NCBI RefSeq assembly: GCF_900176565.1
Contig: NZ_FXEH01000006.1
Location: 868,001-932,000 of the forward strand
Direction: 5' to 3'
Source of the DNA: Thalassobacillus devorans
Lineage (GTDB): Bacteria; Bacillota; Bacilli; Bacillales; Halobacillaceae
DNA length: 64,000 nt
Translations under genes and position numbers: made by a program
Shown: piece by piece, positions 36,168 to 45,857 of the stretch
How positions within the stretch are numbered: the stretch's first letter is position 1
Layout: each line of letters opens with the position of its first letter
Notes under the pieces: model-generated
Told to the model about the DNA's origin: nothing
Databases searched by the model: none
What the model saw: only the letters and a program-made list of their open reading frames with translations

Positions 36168-37211
36168 ATGAAAGGATGGATGGGAAAATTCCGTGCTTTG
36201 TTCTTGCTCGGATCGCTCTCCTTGATCCTGTCAGGCTGTGGAGTTGATAAAGTCAGCGCACTTAAACCTGAAGGGTATGGAGCGGAACTACTATACGATT
36301 TGATGATTCTGAGTATTGCCATTATGATCTTTGTATTCATCGTCGTTATGGCCATTTACACATTTGTTCTGATTCGTTACCGTCAGAAAAAAGGGCAAGA
36401 GGATTATATTCCTAAACAAACCGAAGGTAACAAAATGCTTGAAATCATCTGGACAGTCATTCCGATTATTCTATTGTTAGTGCTTGCAGTACCAACAGTG
36501 ACGGCTGTCTTTGACTTGGCAGAAGAGTCATCAGATGAAGCAGACATACGAATTGATGTCACCTCCGCACAATTCTGGTGGCAGTTCGATTATGCTGGCG
36601 AAGAAATTTCAACCAGCCAGGATTTATACATCCCTAAAGGGGAACGCGTATACTTAACGATGAAGTCAGCTGACGTCATCCATTCCTTCTGGGTGCCATC
36701 GATTGCAGGTAAAATCGATACGAACCCGGGGGATAACGAAAATACAATGTACCTGGAAGCAACAGAAGAAGGCGTCTATTGGGGACAATGTACTGAACTT
36801 TGCGGTCCTTCCCACTCCTTGATGGACTTCCGTGTCGTTGTTGTTAGTCCGGAAGAGTATGAACAGTGGGTAAGCGATATGCAAAATGCAGACCCTGAAG
36901 CTGAGCCTGAGACAGAGGTTGCACAAGAAGGTAAAGAAATCTTCGAAAACAACTGCTTAAGCTGTCACGCCATCGGTTCTCAGCCAAAAGGTGTCGGTCC
37001 TAACCTGACAAACTTCGGTGATCGTGCCAAAGTGGCAGGGATTCTGGAACCGACAAAAGAAAACATTGTAAATTGGATCCTGCATCCTAATGAAATCAAG
37101 CCAGGCAACACCATGCCTCCAAACCTTGTAAACGAAGAAGAAGCAGGTAAGGTGGCTGAATACTTGATGCAATTGAAGCCTTCAGAGGTAACACCGGAAA
37201 GTGCACAATAA
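36168..37211 (+). CDS. ctaC: Cytochrome c oxidase subunit II with fused cytochrome c (caa3 type)
   Basis: The 347-residue lipoprotein has lipobox LSGC (Cys24), two membrane helices, and the CuA domain with GQCTELCGPSHSLMDF (Cys, Glu, Cys, His, Met ligands) near residue 210. The C-terminal cytochrome c domain has CLSCH (about 265) and the axial Met in NTMPPN. Electrons pass from cytochrome c to CuA and on to heme a. This marks the oxidase as caa3. Confidence 0.96.
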   Translation: MKGWMGKFRALFLLGSLSLILSGCGVDKVSALKPEGYGAELLYDLMILSIAIMIFVFIVVMAIYTFVLIRYRQKKGQEDYIPKQTEGNKMLEIIWTVIPIILLLVLAVPTVTAVFDLAEESSDEADIRIDVTSAQFWWQFDYAGEEISTSQDLYIPKGERVYLTMKSADVIHSFWVPSIAGKIDTNPGDNENTMYLEATEEGVYWGQCTELCGPSHSLMDFRVVVVSPEEYEQWVSDMQNADPEAEPETEVAQEGKEIFENNCLSCHAIGSQPKGVGPNLTNFGDRAKVAGILEPTKENIVNWILHPNEIKPGNTMPPNLVNEEEAGKVAEYLMQLKPSEVTPESAQ

Positions 37212-37260
37212 TTTAAAAGCTATGTGATATAGGTATTTAGTTTAGAGGGAGGTTAAAAGC

Positions 37261-39120
37261 GTGAGTACTGCAGTAGCGCAAAAGAAAGGCTTCGGCGCTT
37301 TTATGTGGGATTACTTAACGACGGTCGACCATAAAAAGATTGCGCATCTTTATCTTGTCGCCGGTGGTTTGTTTTTCCTATTGGGCGGCCTGGAAGCTAT
37401 GATTATCCGGATTCAGCTGATTAAACCGGACAATGAATTCATCAGTGCAGGTTTATACAACGAAATGATTACGATGCATGGTACAACCATGATCTTTTTG
37501 GCAGCGATGCCATTACTATTCGCATTAATGAATGCCGTGGTTCCACTTCAAATTGGGGCACGAGATGTAGCATTCCCGTTTCTTAACTCATTAGGTTTCT
37601 GGCTGTTCTTTTTTGGCGGTCTGATCCTTAACTTTTCCTGGTTTATGGGTGGAGCGCCTGATGCCGGGTGGACAGCTTATGCTCCATTATCCACAACTTC
37701 CCCTACACATGGGGTAGACTTCTATGTGATGGGTCTTCAGATTTCAGGTGCCGGTACATTGATCGGTGGTATCAACTTCCTGGTGACAATCGTCAATATG
37801 CGTGCGCCAGGTATGAGCTATATGCGTATGCCACTGTTCACCTGGACAGTATTTGTCACAAGTACATTGATTCTGTTTGCATTCCCGGCTTTGACAGTCG
37901 GTTTGTTCTTGATGATGTTTGACCGTATGTTCGGGTCCGTCTTCTTTGATGTCGCATCCGGCGGTAACGTCATTATCTGGGAGCATTTATTCTGGATTTT
38001 CGGTCACCCGGAAGTTTACATTTTGATTCTTCCTGTGTTCGGTGTCTTCAGTGAAGTGTTCTCTACATTTTCCAAAAAACGTCTGTTTGGGTATTCCGCC
38101 ATGGTGTTTGCAACTGTGTTGATCGGTTTCCTAGGGTTCATGGTTTGGGCTCACCACATGTTCACAACAGGTATGGGGCCGGTTGCCAACTCTATTTTCG
38201 CTGTAACTACAATGGCGATCGCTGTTCCGACAGGTATTAAAATCTTTAACTGGTTATTTACCATGTGGGGCGGAACAATTCGAATGACAACAGCAATGCT
38301 TTGGTCGGTAGCATTTATTCCGACATTTACTATCGGTGGTATGACTGGTGTCATGCTTGCAGCAGCTGCTGCTGACTATCAGTACCACGATACGTATTTC
38401 GTTGTTGCTCACTTCCACTACGTCATCGTAGGTGGGGTTGTATTCGGTATTTTCGCTGCTTTGCATTACTGGTGGCCGAAAATGTTCGGTAAAGTTCTGA
38501 ACGAAAAGCTTGGAAAATGGGCATTCTGGCCATTTTTCATCGGTTTCCATTTGACATTCTTCATCCAGCACTTCCTTGGTCTGATGGGTATGCCTAGACG
38601 TTACTGGAAGTTCCTTGATGGGCAAGGGCTTGATACTGGAAACCTGATCAGTACGATTGGTGCTTTCTTCATGGCGCTTGGTGTCATCATCTTCCTATGG
38701 AATGTCATCTATACAGCTATGAAAGAGCCGAAAGCATCTGCCGATCCATTTGATGGACGTACACTGGAATGGTCTATTCCTTCACCGCCTCCATTTTATA
38801 ACTTTAAACAGACACCTTTGGTACGTGGTCTGGATGCGTTATGGATTGAGAAGTCGGAAGGTAAGAAAGCAATGACACCAGCTGAGCCGCTTGGAGATAT
38901 CCATATGCCTTACGGTTCCATCATTCCTTTTGTGATGTCCTTCGGGCTGTTCATTGCAGGTTTCGGTTTCATCTACCAAGTCGATAATCCTGTCTGGTTG
39001 TCTCTTGTATTCATTGGTATGGGTATTACACTTGGTTCCATGTTCGTCCGTTCTGTAAAAGACGACCTTGGTTATCATATCCATAAAGAAGATCTGGAAA
39101 AGGGGGATGGCCAGGTATGA
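37261..39120 (+). CDS. ctaD: Cytochrome c oxidase subunit I
   Basis: The 619-residue protein starts at GTG. It contains the heme-copper core: MHGTTM (low-spin heme His), FGHPEVYILILP (CuB His and cross-linked Tyr), HHMFTTGM (two CuB His), and VVAHFHYV (high-spin and low-spin heme His). It has about 13-14 membrane segments. It reduces oxygen and pumps protons. Its stop overlaps the ctaE start by 4 bp. Confidence 0.97.
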   Translation: MSTAVAQKKGFGAFMWDYLTTVDHKKIAHLYLVAGGLFFLLGGLEAMIIRIQLIKPDNEFISAGLYNEMITMHGTTMIFLAAMPLLFALMNAVVPLQIGARDVAFPFLNSLGFWLFFFGGLILNFSWFMGGAPDAGWTAYAPLSTTSPTHGVDFYVMGLQISGAGTLIGGINFLVTIVNMRAPGMSYMRMPLFTWTVFVTSTLILFAFPALTVGLFLMMFDRMFGSVFFDVASGGNVIIWEHLFWIFGHPEVYILILPVFGVFSEVFSTFSKKRLFGYSAMVFATVLIGFLGFMVWAHHMFTTGMGPVANSIFAVTTMAIAVPTGIKIFNWLFTMWGGTIRMTTAMLWSVAFIPTFTIGGMTGVMLAAAAADYQYHDTYFVVAHFHYVIVGGVVFGIFAALHYWWPKMFGKVLNEKLGKWAFWPFFIGFHLTFFIQHFLGLMGMPRRYWKFLDGQGLDTGNLISTIGAFFMALGVIIFLWNVIYTAMKEPKASADPFDGRTLEWSIPSPPPFYNFKQTPLVRGLDALWIEKSEGKKAMTPAEPLGDIHMPYGSIIPFVMSFGLFIAGFGFIYQVDNPVWLSLVFIGMGITLGSMFVRSVKDDLGYHIHKEDLEKGDGQV

Positions 39121-39740
39121 GTAACGAAGATATTTTAAATCCGAAACAAATGCCCCACGAACCGGAAAAAGCCACCCTTGAAGGTAAAAATAAATTCCTG
39201 GGATTCTGGTTTTTCCTTGGGGGAGAAACAGTTTTATTCGCAAGTCTATTCGGTACCTATCTGGCATTGAATGATTCTACTGCTGGTGGGCCAGGTACGG
39301 AGGAATTGTTTGGCCTGGAGCTCGTATTTGTCATGACCATGCTGTTATTGACAAGTTCTTTGACAAGTGTCTATGCCATGTATCACATGAAAAATAATAA
39401 CTTTTCCAAGATGATGGTCTGGCTTGGAGTAACAGTTGCTCTAGGTTTTACTTTCCTTGGATTTGAGATTTATGAATTCTATCACTATATTCATGAATAT
39501 GAATTTACTTTCCGGTCTTCTGCGTTAGGGTCAGCTTTCTATACACTCGTCGGTTTCCACGGGGGCCACGTACTATTCGGTCTTCTTTGGATTCTTACAT
39601 TAATGGGCAGGAACGCCAAGCGTGGTTTGAACCTGTACAATGCTCCAAAGTTTTATATTGCCAGCTTGTACTGGCACTTCATCGACGTCGTTTGGGTATT
39701 CATCTTTACAGTTGTATACCTGATGGGAAAGGTGGGTTAA
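39117..39740 (+). CDS. ctaE: Cytochrome c oxidase subunit III
   Basis: The 207-residue protein has five membrane segments and the subunit III features FWFFLGGETVLFAS and YTLVGFHGGHVLFG, then HFIDVVW. The ATGA overlap with ctaD gives coupled translation. The short form without the first two helices is typical for bacilli. Confidence 0.95.
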   Translation: MSNEDILNPKQMPHEPEKATLEGKNKFLGFWFFLGGETVLFASLFGTYLALNDSTAGGPGTEELFGLELVFVMTMLLLTSSLTSVYAMYHMKNNNFSKMMVWLGVTVALGFTFLGFEIYEFYHYIHEYEFTFRSSALGSAFYTLVGFHGGHVLFGLLWILTLMGRNAKRGLNLYNAPKFYIASLYWHFIDVVWVFIFTVVYLMGKVG

Positions 39741-39743
39741 TCA

Positions 39744-40061
39744 ATGGCAAAAGACACCAATTCCACTCATAACGAGTTTGAAAAAGCAGAACATAAACAA
39801 GAGATGCAGCATCAGGTAATCAGTTTTGTCATGATGATCATTTTTACTATCGCAGCTTTTGCGTTAGTGGTCAGTGATGTCAGTAAATATTTCACGATAC
39901 CAATCATTCTGCTGTTGGCAGTAGTCCAGGTCGTATTCCAGCTTTATTATTTCATGCATATGAAAAATAAAGACCATGAAATGCCGGCATTGATGATTTA
40001 TGGAGGAATCGCGGTAGCGTTCATGACAATTCTTACATTCACAACGATTATTTGGTGGTAA
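39744..40061 (+). CDS. ctaF: Cytochrome c oxidase subunit IV
   Basis: The 105-residue protein has three membrane segments after a hydrophilic N terminus (HNEFEKAEHKQEMQHQ). It contains LYYFMHMKNKDHEMP, typical of the small prokaryotic subunit IVB (CtaF). It lies 3 bp after ctaE and ends the ctaCDEF unit. Confidence 0.93.
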   Translation: MAKDTNSTHNEFEKAEHKQEMQHQVISFVMMIIFTIAAFALVVSDVSKYFTIPIILLLAVVQVVFQLYYFMHMKNKDHEMPALMIYGGIAVAFMTILTFTTIIWW

Positions 40062-40074
40062 GAATAAGCTTTAT

Positions 40075-40106
40075 GAGATCGGGACAATTTGTTCCGATCT
40101 CTTTCT
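40075..40106 (+). terminator. Terminator of ctaCDEF
   Basis: Stem GAGATCGGGAC / GTTCCGATCTC (one G-U pair) with a CTTTCTTC tail; it is only moderately T-rich. Confidence 0.75.
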
Positions 40107-40229
40107 TCAATTAGGGAAAGATTTTGTCTTTTTTGTGAACATTTCAGCGATCAGGTAAAAATAGTCGAGAATTTCAGCGGATTTAGTTAAAATAGGGTTA
40201 TAACAACAGACCAATATGGAGTGAACATT

Positions 40230-41138
40230 ATGTGGTTAGAATTACAGATATTCGGGTTCCGGGCACTGTGGAGTCCTTACTATTTTTTATTTATATTGCT
40301 ATTGGCCGGGCTTTACTATTACATTACCGGTCCAGGCCGCCATCACTTCACGGATGAAGGGCGCCCGACTGGGAAGCAGCAGGCCTTGTTCTATACGGGT
40401 TTAATCGTCTTGTATATTATCAAAGGATCGCCAATTGATTTGCTTGCCCACATCATTTTTACGGCACATATGACGCAAATGGCTCTTTATTACTTATTGT
40501 TCCCAATATTAATCATTAAAGGGATTCCTAAATGGATGTGGAAGAAATTATTCCATATCCCGGTAGTTCGTCCGATTTTATTGCTCCTTTCTAAGCCGTT
40601 GATTGCCTTGTTATTATTCAATGCTTCATTTTCACTTTATCACCTGCCATCGGTATTCGATTACGCGAAAACCGGGGAGTTTGCTCATGCAGGCATAACC
40701 CTTGGTATTTTGTTTACTGCCTTTTTGATGTGGATGTCCGTTTTTCCTCCACTGGAAGAATTGGATCGCCTCAGTGAGCTATTGAAAATTGGTTATATAT
40801 TTGCCAATGGCGTATTGATTACACCGGCATGTGCCTTGATCATATTTGCAGACGTTCCATTGTACGCGACATTTACGGAAGGAGGACCATGGGTGCAAGC
40901 TTTGAGTCTATGTGTTCCTCAGGATGTATTAAATGGGATGGCTGGACTGAAAATGAGCGGCCCTGAGCTGTTCTCTCCGTTATCCTTATTAGATGATCAG
41001 CAGAGTGCAGGAATTATTATGAAAGTTGCCCAGGAGATCATTTTCGGGGCTATTATCGCAAAGATCTTCTTCACCTGGTTCAACAAAGAGCGGGACATCA
41101 TCGATCCGGTGCCAGCACATATAACCCAAGATTCTTGA
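40230..41138 (+). CDS. ctaG: Cytochrome c oxidase assembly factor CtaG
   Basis: The 302-residue protein has about seven membrane segments and belongs to the caa3 CtaG family (unrelated to the Cox11-type CtaG). In B. subtilis it is needed for active caa3 oxidase. Seen here: LAHIIFTAHMTQMALYYL and NASFSLYHLP with conserved His. The ATG at 40230 follows TGGAGTG by 7 bp; the GTG three codons earlier overlaps that site. Confidence 0.92.
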   Translation: MWLELQIFGFRALWSPYYFLFILLLAGLYYYITGPGRHHFTDEGRPTGKQQALFYTGLIVLYIIKGSPIDLLAHIIFTAHMTQMALYYLLFPILIIKGIPKWMWKKLFHIPVVRPILLLLSKPLIALLLFNASFSLYHLPSVFDYAKTGEFAHAGITLGILFTAFLMWMSVFPPLEELDRLSELLKIGYIFANGVLITPACALIIFADVPLYATFTEGGPWVQALSLCVPQDVLNGMAGLKMSGPELFSPLSLLDDQQSAGIIMKVAQEIIFGAIIAKIFFTWFNKERDIIDPVPAHITQDS

Positions 41139-41146
41139 TAGCCTGG

Positions 41147-41180
41147 AAAGCTTTCCTGACTTGTCAGGAAAGCTTTTTTT
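41147..41180 (+). terminator. Terminator of ctaG
   Basis: A 14 bp inverted repeat (41147-41160 with 41163-41176) with a T-run. Confidence 0.9.
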
Positions 41181-41328
41181 CATACTTTATGAAAAGCTGA
41201 AGGTTGTCTTAAACGGTACGATGATAATGTTCTGTGAGTTCTGGAGTTATTTAACAAACTTGTGCATTTTCCTTATCTTTATTAGTATGAAAGAGTATCA
41301 GGATTTTGCTTGAAGGGAATGACCGTCT

Positions 41329-41784
41329 ATGCCTTTACTGCCAACAATCAGCACATTATTTATTGCTATTAGCGGTACGCTTGTAGCGATTGGGTGGGTG
41401 CTGATTGCTAAAGGACACCGTCGCCGTCACCGGCAAGTGATGTTGTCCGCGGCCATCAGTGCCCTATTATTTTTTATTATTTACTTAACTAGAACTATTT
41501 TAGTTGGAAATACAAGCTTCGGCGGACCTGAAGGGGTAGAGACGTACTATACCATCTATATGATTTTCCATATCATATTGGCTACCACAGGTGCGATCTT
41601 CGGCTTAGTAACACTGAGGCTTGCTTTGAAGCGTAATATCTCTAAGCACCGTAAACTAGGGCCAGTCACCAGTGTGATTTGGTTTTTCTCAGCTGTTACC
41701 GGTGTCATTGTATTTTTCCTTCTATACATCATCTACGAACCCGGCGAAACAACGAATGTTTTTCGAGCAATTTTCGGTTTCTAA
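41329..41784 (+). CDS. DUF420 membrane protein (CtaM/YozB-like oxidase assembly protein)
   Basis: The 151-residue protein has four membrane segments. It keeps the DUF420 features HRRRHRQVMLSA (after segment 1), FHIILA (segment 3) and KHRKLGP (before segment 4). The Staphylococcus homologue CtaM is needed for assembly of heme-copper oxidases. Its place behind ctaG supports such a role, probably in copper or heme handling, but B. subtilis lacks this arrangement. Confidence 0.82.
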   Translation: MPLLPTISTLFIAISGTLVAIGWVLIAKGHRRRHRQVMLSAAISALLFFIIYLTRTILVGNTSFGGPEGVETYYTIYMIFHIILATTGAIFGLVTLRLALKRNISKHRKLGPVTSVIWFFSAVTGVIVFFLLYIIYEPGETTNVFRAIFGF

Positions 41785-41792
41785 TCAGGAGA

Positions 41793-41830
41793 GTCGCATG
41801 GAGTCCAAAACGGTTTCATGCGATTTTTTT
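41793..41830 (+). terminator. Terminator of the DUF420 gene
   Basis: Stem TCGCATG / CATGCGA with a large loop and a T7 tail. Confidence 0.7.
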
Positions 41831-41886
41831 ATTCTTTAGGTAAAGTAAACAATGAATACCCGAAACGAAGAGAGGAGAAGGTTCAT

Positions 41887-42390
41887 TTGTTTTTAGAAAC
41901 AAAAAGGCTTCAGGCTCGTGCGATGACTCAGGAGGATGCACAATGGCTGATCAATGAAAGGAATAAGTTTTTTCAGGAAAATCACTTGATTAAAACCACT
42001 GAGTGGCCAGGTAATGGTCTGCTAGCACTGCTTCCTTTTTATACAGAAGCCCTGGAAGCAAAAGAACTGGAAGCCGGCTTCGGTCCCTGGTATTTGATTG
42101 AGAAACCAATCAGGAAAGTAATCGGTAATGTTAACTTGAAGAGTGCAGATAAGGGAGAGCAAGTGGAGATAGGCTATACGATTGTTCCATCTGCAAGGGG
42201 AAAGGGCTTTGCCCAAGAGGCGGTAGCAGCAGTATCTGATTGGGTCTTCACGCGAAAAGTCGCTGTTATTACTGCTCAATGTGATCAATCCAACCTTCCT
42301 TCGTTACGAGTACTAAAGAACACAGGTTTTAAAATTTATGGTCGTGAGGATACCATATTATTTTTTAAGAAAGTGAGGAACAGTAGATGA
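41887..42390 (+). CDS. GNAT-family N-acetyltransferase (RimJ-like)
   Basis: The 167-residue protein shows the RimJ/RimL subgroup layout: LETKRLQARAM at the N terminus, VIGNVNLKS, IGYTIVPSARGKGFAQEAVAAVSDWVF (acetyl-CoA site, R-x-x-G-x-A-like) and SLRVLKNTGF. I choose the TTG at 41887, placed 9 bp behind an AGAGGAG. The stop overlaps the next gene by 4 bp. Substrate unknown; an N-terminal amino group of a protein or a small molecule is possible. Confidence 0.8.
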   Translation: MFLETKRLQARAMTQEDAQWLINERNKFFQENHLIKTTEWPGNGLLALLPFYTEALEAKELEAGFGPWYLIEKPIRKVIGNVNLKSADKGEQVEIGYTIVPSARGKGFAQEAVAAVSDWVFTRKVAVITAQCDQSNLPSLRVLKNTGFKIYGREDTILFFKKVRNSR

Positions 42391-43550
42391 GTGAACTGAA
42401 AAAAATCACAGACACGAACTATGATGATTGTTTGAGGTTAGGTGAGAACGCTTTTAATTATACATTGACGCAAACTCAAATAGAAGACAGGAAATGGCAG
42501 ATGGATAAGCAGGATATTTATGGAATATTTGATGAAGAAAAACTGGCTGCTAAACTTCATCTTCATTCGTTACATGTAACATTAAATGAACAGATGATTA
42601 AAATGGGTGGTATTGCCGGTGTGGCAACATGGCCGGAAGACAGGAGGAAAGGATATGTCGGAGCACTGATGAAGCATGCTTTGCTTACAATGTACGAACA
42701 GGGAACATCCCTTTCCATGCTTCATCCATTTTCTATACCGTTTTATCGGAATTATGGCTTTGAGCTCACGCAACATACTTACACATATAAAGGGAAACTG
42801 GAACATCTTATTTCAGGGAAGACCCCAGAGAAGGGAAAGTTGAAGCGAATACATAAGGAAGATGCAGCCCGCCTGTTGAATCCTGTTTATGAACAGGCAG
42901 TATCAGACTATATGCTGATGCTAAAGCGGGAACCATGGTGGTGGGAGCGGCGGGTCATCTCGGAAAATACCCAGATCATCGCTTACGAAGCATATGGAAA
43001 AATAGAAGGTTACCTGCTGGCGGAAATGAAAAGAGACCGCCTGGTGATCGAAGAGTTCATTTACCAAAGTTACGAGGCATTCACAGGTCTATTGCAATGG
43101 ATGAAGAATCATGATTCCATGACAGGCGATATCGAACTCTCTATGCTTCCAGGTGATTTGGACGCGTTTCATTTTGCCAATCCTTCTTTCAAGGAAGTAA
43201 GAAAACCATACTTTATGGCAAGAATTGTAGATGTGGTTAAATTCTTTGAGGAGTACCCTTTTTTGAAACAGGGGAACGGTTCACTTAAGTTGAAGGTCAC
43301 AGACCGCTATGCACCATGGAATGAAGGGGTATGGGTATGTACACTTACTGATGGCAACATGGAGGTTGAGAAGACAACAGGTGGTGCGGATATAGAAATG
43401 GACATCCGGACTCTCTCCGCTGTTGTCCTAGGAAGTCTTTCTGTAGAGAAAGCCGCTTTTATGAACAAATTGTCAGGGGCATCAGACAGTTTGACGCTGC
43501 TGACGAACTGGCTTCCAAAAAATAACCCGGCATTTCTTGATTTTTTCTAA
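42387..43550 (+). CDS. Eis-like GNAT acetyltransferase with SCP2-like C-terminal domain
   Basis: The 387-residue protein has an N-terminal GNAT fold (MGGIAGVATWPEDRRKGYVGALMKHAL is the acetyl-CoA site) with HPFSIPFYRNYGFE, a second degenerate GNAT half, and a sterol-carrier-like C-terminal domain (from about 290). This three-part build is that of the Eis family, whose members acetylate amines, including aminoglycosides. It is coupled by ATGA overlap to the preceding acetyltransferase. The true substrate is unknown. Confidence 0.82.
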   Translation: MSELKKITDTNYDDCLRLGENAFNYTLTQTQIEDRKWQMDKQDIYGIFDEEKLAAKLHLHSLHVTLNEQMIKMGGIAGVATWPEDRRKGYVGALMKHALLTMYEQGTSLSMLHPFSIPFYRNYGFELTQHTYTYKGKLEHLISGKTPEKGKLKRIHKEDAARLLNPVYEQAVSDYMLMLKREPWWWERRVISENTQIIAYEAYGKIEGYLLAEMKRDRLVIEEFIYQSYEAFTGLLQWMKNHDSMTGDIELSMLPGDLDAFHFANPSFKEVRKPYFMARIVDVVKFFEEYPFLKQGNGSLKLKVTDRYAPWNEGVWVCTLTDGNMEVEKTTGGADIEMDIRTLSAVVLGSLSVEKAAFMNKLSGASDSLTLLTNWLPKNNPAFLDFF

Positions 43551-43555
43551 ACCGA

Positions 43556-43611
43556 TAAAAAAAGCTGAACCATTTTGTCTTATTACAGACTTATTGGATC
43601 AGCTTTTTTTA
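43556..43611. terminator. Two-way terminator after the Eis-like gene
   Basis: Outer stem AAAAAGCTGAACCA / TGGATCAGCTTTTT with an inner GTCT/AGAC pair; A-run and T-run flanks. Confidence 0.8.
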
Positions 43612-43633
43612 TACCCAGTAATATTCTGTTATA

Positions 43634-44692
43634 TCATATTTTGAAGTTCCAGCGGATAATGCCAGCTTCTTTGGCTGAATTAAAGGCAATTAAAATTAAT
43701 GGTCCGAGAATGAAACCCATAATCCCCATCAATTGAAGACCGAGAAACATGGCAACCAATGTCGCCAGGGGAGACAGACCGATATGTCTTCCCATCACTT
43801 TCGGTTCTACTGTACGGCGGATGGCAAGGAGCAGCACGGCTAAGATAGCAAGTTTCGTACCTGCCACTGCGTCCCCGGCAAGGTACATATACAATGACCA
43901 AGGAGCTAAGATGACAATCGAACCGATGATCGGGATGAAGTCAATAGCCCATATGATTAGAGCCATGACTACGGCAACCTCGGGTGAGATAAACAATAAG
44001 CCGATTAAGGTTACTATAAAAATGATGATACTTACAAGAAATTGGGCTTTTAAAAAACCGAATACCACATAAGATAAACGAGCATTCATGAATTTCACTT
44101 TTTCGGATGTTTCTTCTGTCATAAATTCGTACGTATTTTCTTTCAGCCTTGGCATTTCAAGCATGAACAGGAATAACGCGATTAAATAGACGATAAAACT
44201 TACGAGATACTCTGGAATTTTAGCAAATACTTTCGTTATGTTTTCGATGGTAAGCGTATCTGTTATGGTTTCACTGAGATTTCTCACATTGCTTTGCATA
44301 CCTGCAGTGATTTCTGTTACAAACTCATCCGGCAGGTCTTGGGCATAGCGGTCGATGCTTTCTTCCCAATTCTGTACCATCTGGTTGATCTGTTTCACAT
44401 ATGTCGGTGCATTTTCTGCCACATGCGCTACTTGGGTTACTGTTTTGGTGACTACAAATGTACCGAGTATACTGATCAGTAATAAAAAGAGAAGAAAGGT
44501 GATGATGACCGCCAATTTCCGCTTCATGCGGAAACGGAATTGCATCATCCGGATGGCCGGATTAAGAAACAAAGCGGTCACGAAAGCCATAATTAAAGGG
44601 ACAGATACTGGCAGTAGGAAATAAGCCGCAATGATGAAGAGTAAGGTAATTACAATCAAGATCCATTGACGTTTTGTAAGGTAGCGGAACAA
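43634..44692 (-). CDS. AI-2E/PerM-family transporter (YtvI-like)
   Basis: The 352-residue protein has about eight membrane segments and a soluble segment between roughly residues 75 and 150 (VTQVAHVAENAPTYVKQI). This is the AI-2E/PerM layout (former UPF0118). Members include Na+/H+ antiporters and the sporulation protein YtvI; the substrate is unknown. The start is TTG with AAAGGAG 13 bp upstream, a rather long spacing, so the N terminus is uncertain. Confidence 0.82.
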   Translation of the reverse strand: MFRYLTKRQWILIVITLLFIIAAYFLLPVSVPLIMAFVTALFLNPAIRMMQFRFRMKRKLAVIITFLLFLLLISILGTFVVTKTVTQVAHVAENAPTYVKQINQMVQNWEESIDRYAQDLPDEFVTEITAGMQSNVRNLSETITDTLTIENITKVFAKIPEYLVSFIVYLIALFLFMLEMPRLKENTYEFMTEETSEKVKFMNARLSYVVFGFLKAQFLVSIIIFIVTLIGLLFISPEVAVVMALIIWAIDFIPIIGSIVILAPWSLYMYLAGDAVAGTKLAILAVLLLAIRRTVEPKVMGRHIGLSPLATLVAMFLGLQLMGIMGFILGPLILIAFNSAKEAGIIRWNFKI

Positions 44693-44786
44693 TTTGTTTA
44701 TGTATCTCCTTTCCTAAATAACACCTATAATTCAAAATATAGCAAAGTCGTGGGTGTTTGAACAGTTAATGAGTGTAAGATGTTAA

Positions 44787-44821
44787 AAAACCGCAACCTG
44801 ACTAGTTAGTTAGGATGCGGT
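44787..44821 (-). terminator. Terminator of the YugN-like gene
   Basis: On the minus strand CCGCATCCT pairs with AGGTTGCGG (one mismatch), followed by T6. Confidence 0.85.
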
Positions 44822-44833
44822 ATCAGTTATTGC

Positions 44834-45205
44834 TTAAACCACTTCTTGATGATTCTTGATATCCCCGGCAGCTCTTTCGACTAACTTAGCTGCGCGGTCC
44901 ATCAAGTCCTTAGAAAAGCCTTCCTGCTCTCCATATTCAACCCCGTGAGGATAGTAGTGGCGGCCTAGTAAAGGTGTCAGCATTTTGAAGACAGCGTTTC
45001 CCGAATCTACATCTCCTTCAATTGCATAACCCTGCACACGCACATAATAAGTAATATTCTTTTCAGGCGAGCCGATCTTGTAATCATAGGTGACGCGTTC
45101 GTAATCCCATTGCCCGCCACGGATAAAGCCGGCTTTGTTCATGACATGATGAAGCGCTTTTTGTTTAATGACTAACCCTTCGATACCAGTACCTTCTAGT
45201 TTCAT
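44834..45205 (-). CDS. yugN: YugN-like family protein
   Basis: The 123-residue protein (MKLEGTGIEGLVIKQKALHHVMNKAGF) belongs to the YugN-like family of bacilli, soluble and of unknown function. Conserved: GGQWDYERVTYDYKI and LGRHYYPHGVEY. The ATG at 45205 lies 6 bp behind GAGAGGTG; the GTG three codons upstream overlaps that site. Confidence 0.8.
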   Translation of the reverse strand: MKLEGTGIEGLVIKQKALHHVMNKAGFIRGGQWDYERVTYDYKIGSPEKNITYYVRVQGYAIEGDVDSGNAVFKMLTPLLGRHYYPHGVEYGEQEGFSKDLMDRAAKLVERAAGDIKNHQEVV

Positions 45206-45385
45206 TCCAAACACCTCTCAATAATTGTATGTAGTTAAGATTATCATAGTATGAAATTGAGCACGTTGCAATTCATTATACTATAAATCGTTTAACGTTG
45301 CATGCAAACTTTCTTTCGTTTTGGATAAACTACCTGATGAATGGACAGTTATGACTGTCTTTTTATTAGAAGGAGGGTACAAATA

Positions 45386-45814
45386 ATGAAATCAGTTCGT
45401 GAAGTGATGACATCAGAAATTTCATCCTGTACAGCAGATGATCACTTATTCGATGCAGCAACATTGATGAAAGAAAGAAATGTAGGTGCTGTGCCTGTAG
45501 TAGGAAGCAATCAGGAGCTGCTTGGTATGGTGACGGACCGCGACTTAGTCATTCGTGGCTATGCCAATAAAAAGCCTGGTTCTACCCCGATCCAGGAAGT
45601 GATGAGTGACAAGCTTTACCATGTTACGCCGGATGCCACGTTGCAGGAAGCAAGTGAAGTGATGGCAGACCACCAGGTACGTCGATTGCCAGTAGTCGAA
45701 CAAGGTAAACTTGTAGGGATTCTTTCTTTAGGTGACTTGTCACTGGACGATATGTCCGATCAAGCAGCGGGAAAAGCCTTAGAAGAAATCTCCGAACGCC
45801 CAGAAGTGCATTAA
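45386..45814 (+). CDS. ylbB: CBS-domain protein YlbB
   Basis: The 142-residue protein consists of a CBS pair: first VREVMTSEISSC to GMVTDRDLVIRG, second IQEVMSDKLYHV to GILSLGDLS. Such modules bind adenine nucleotides (AMP, ATP, SAM or c-di-AMP). The ATG at 45386 follows AAGGAGGG; an upstream ATG at 45341 precedes that site. Position at the head of the ylb cluster fits YlbB. Confidence 0.88.
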   Translation: MKSVREVMTSEISSCTADDHLFDAATLMKERNVGAVPVVGSNQELLGMVTDRDLVIRGYANKKPGSTPIQEVMSDKLYHVTPDATLQEASEVMADHQVRRLPVVEQGKLVGILSLGDLSLDDMSDQAAGKALEEISERPEVH

Positions 45815-45819
45815 TTCAG

Positions 45820-45856
45820 AAAACACGAGCCTATGATGCAGGCTCGTGTTTTTTTG
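45820..45856 (+). terminator. Terminator of ylbB
   Basis: A perfect 12 bp stem (45820-45831 with 45841-45852) ending in a T-run. A family B repeat begins directly behind it. Confidence 0.92.
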
Positions 45857-45857
45857 T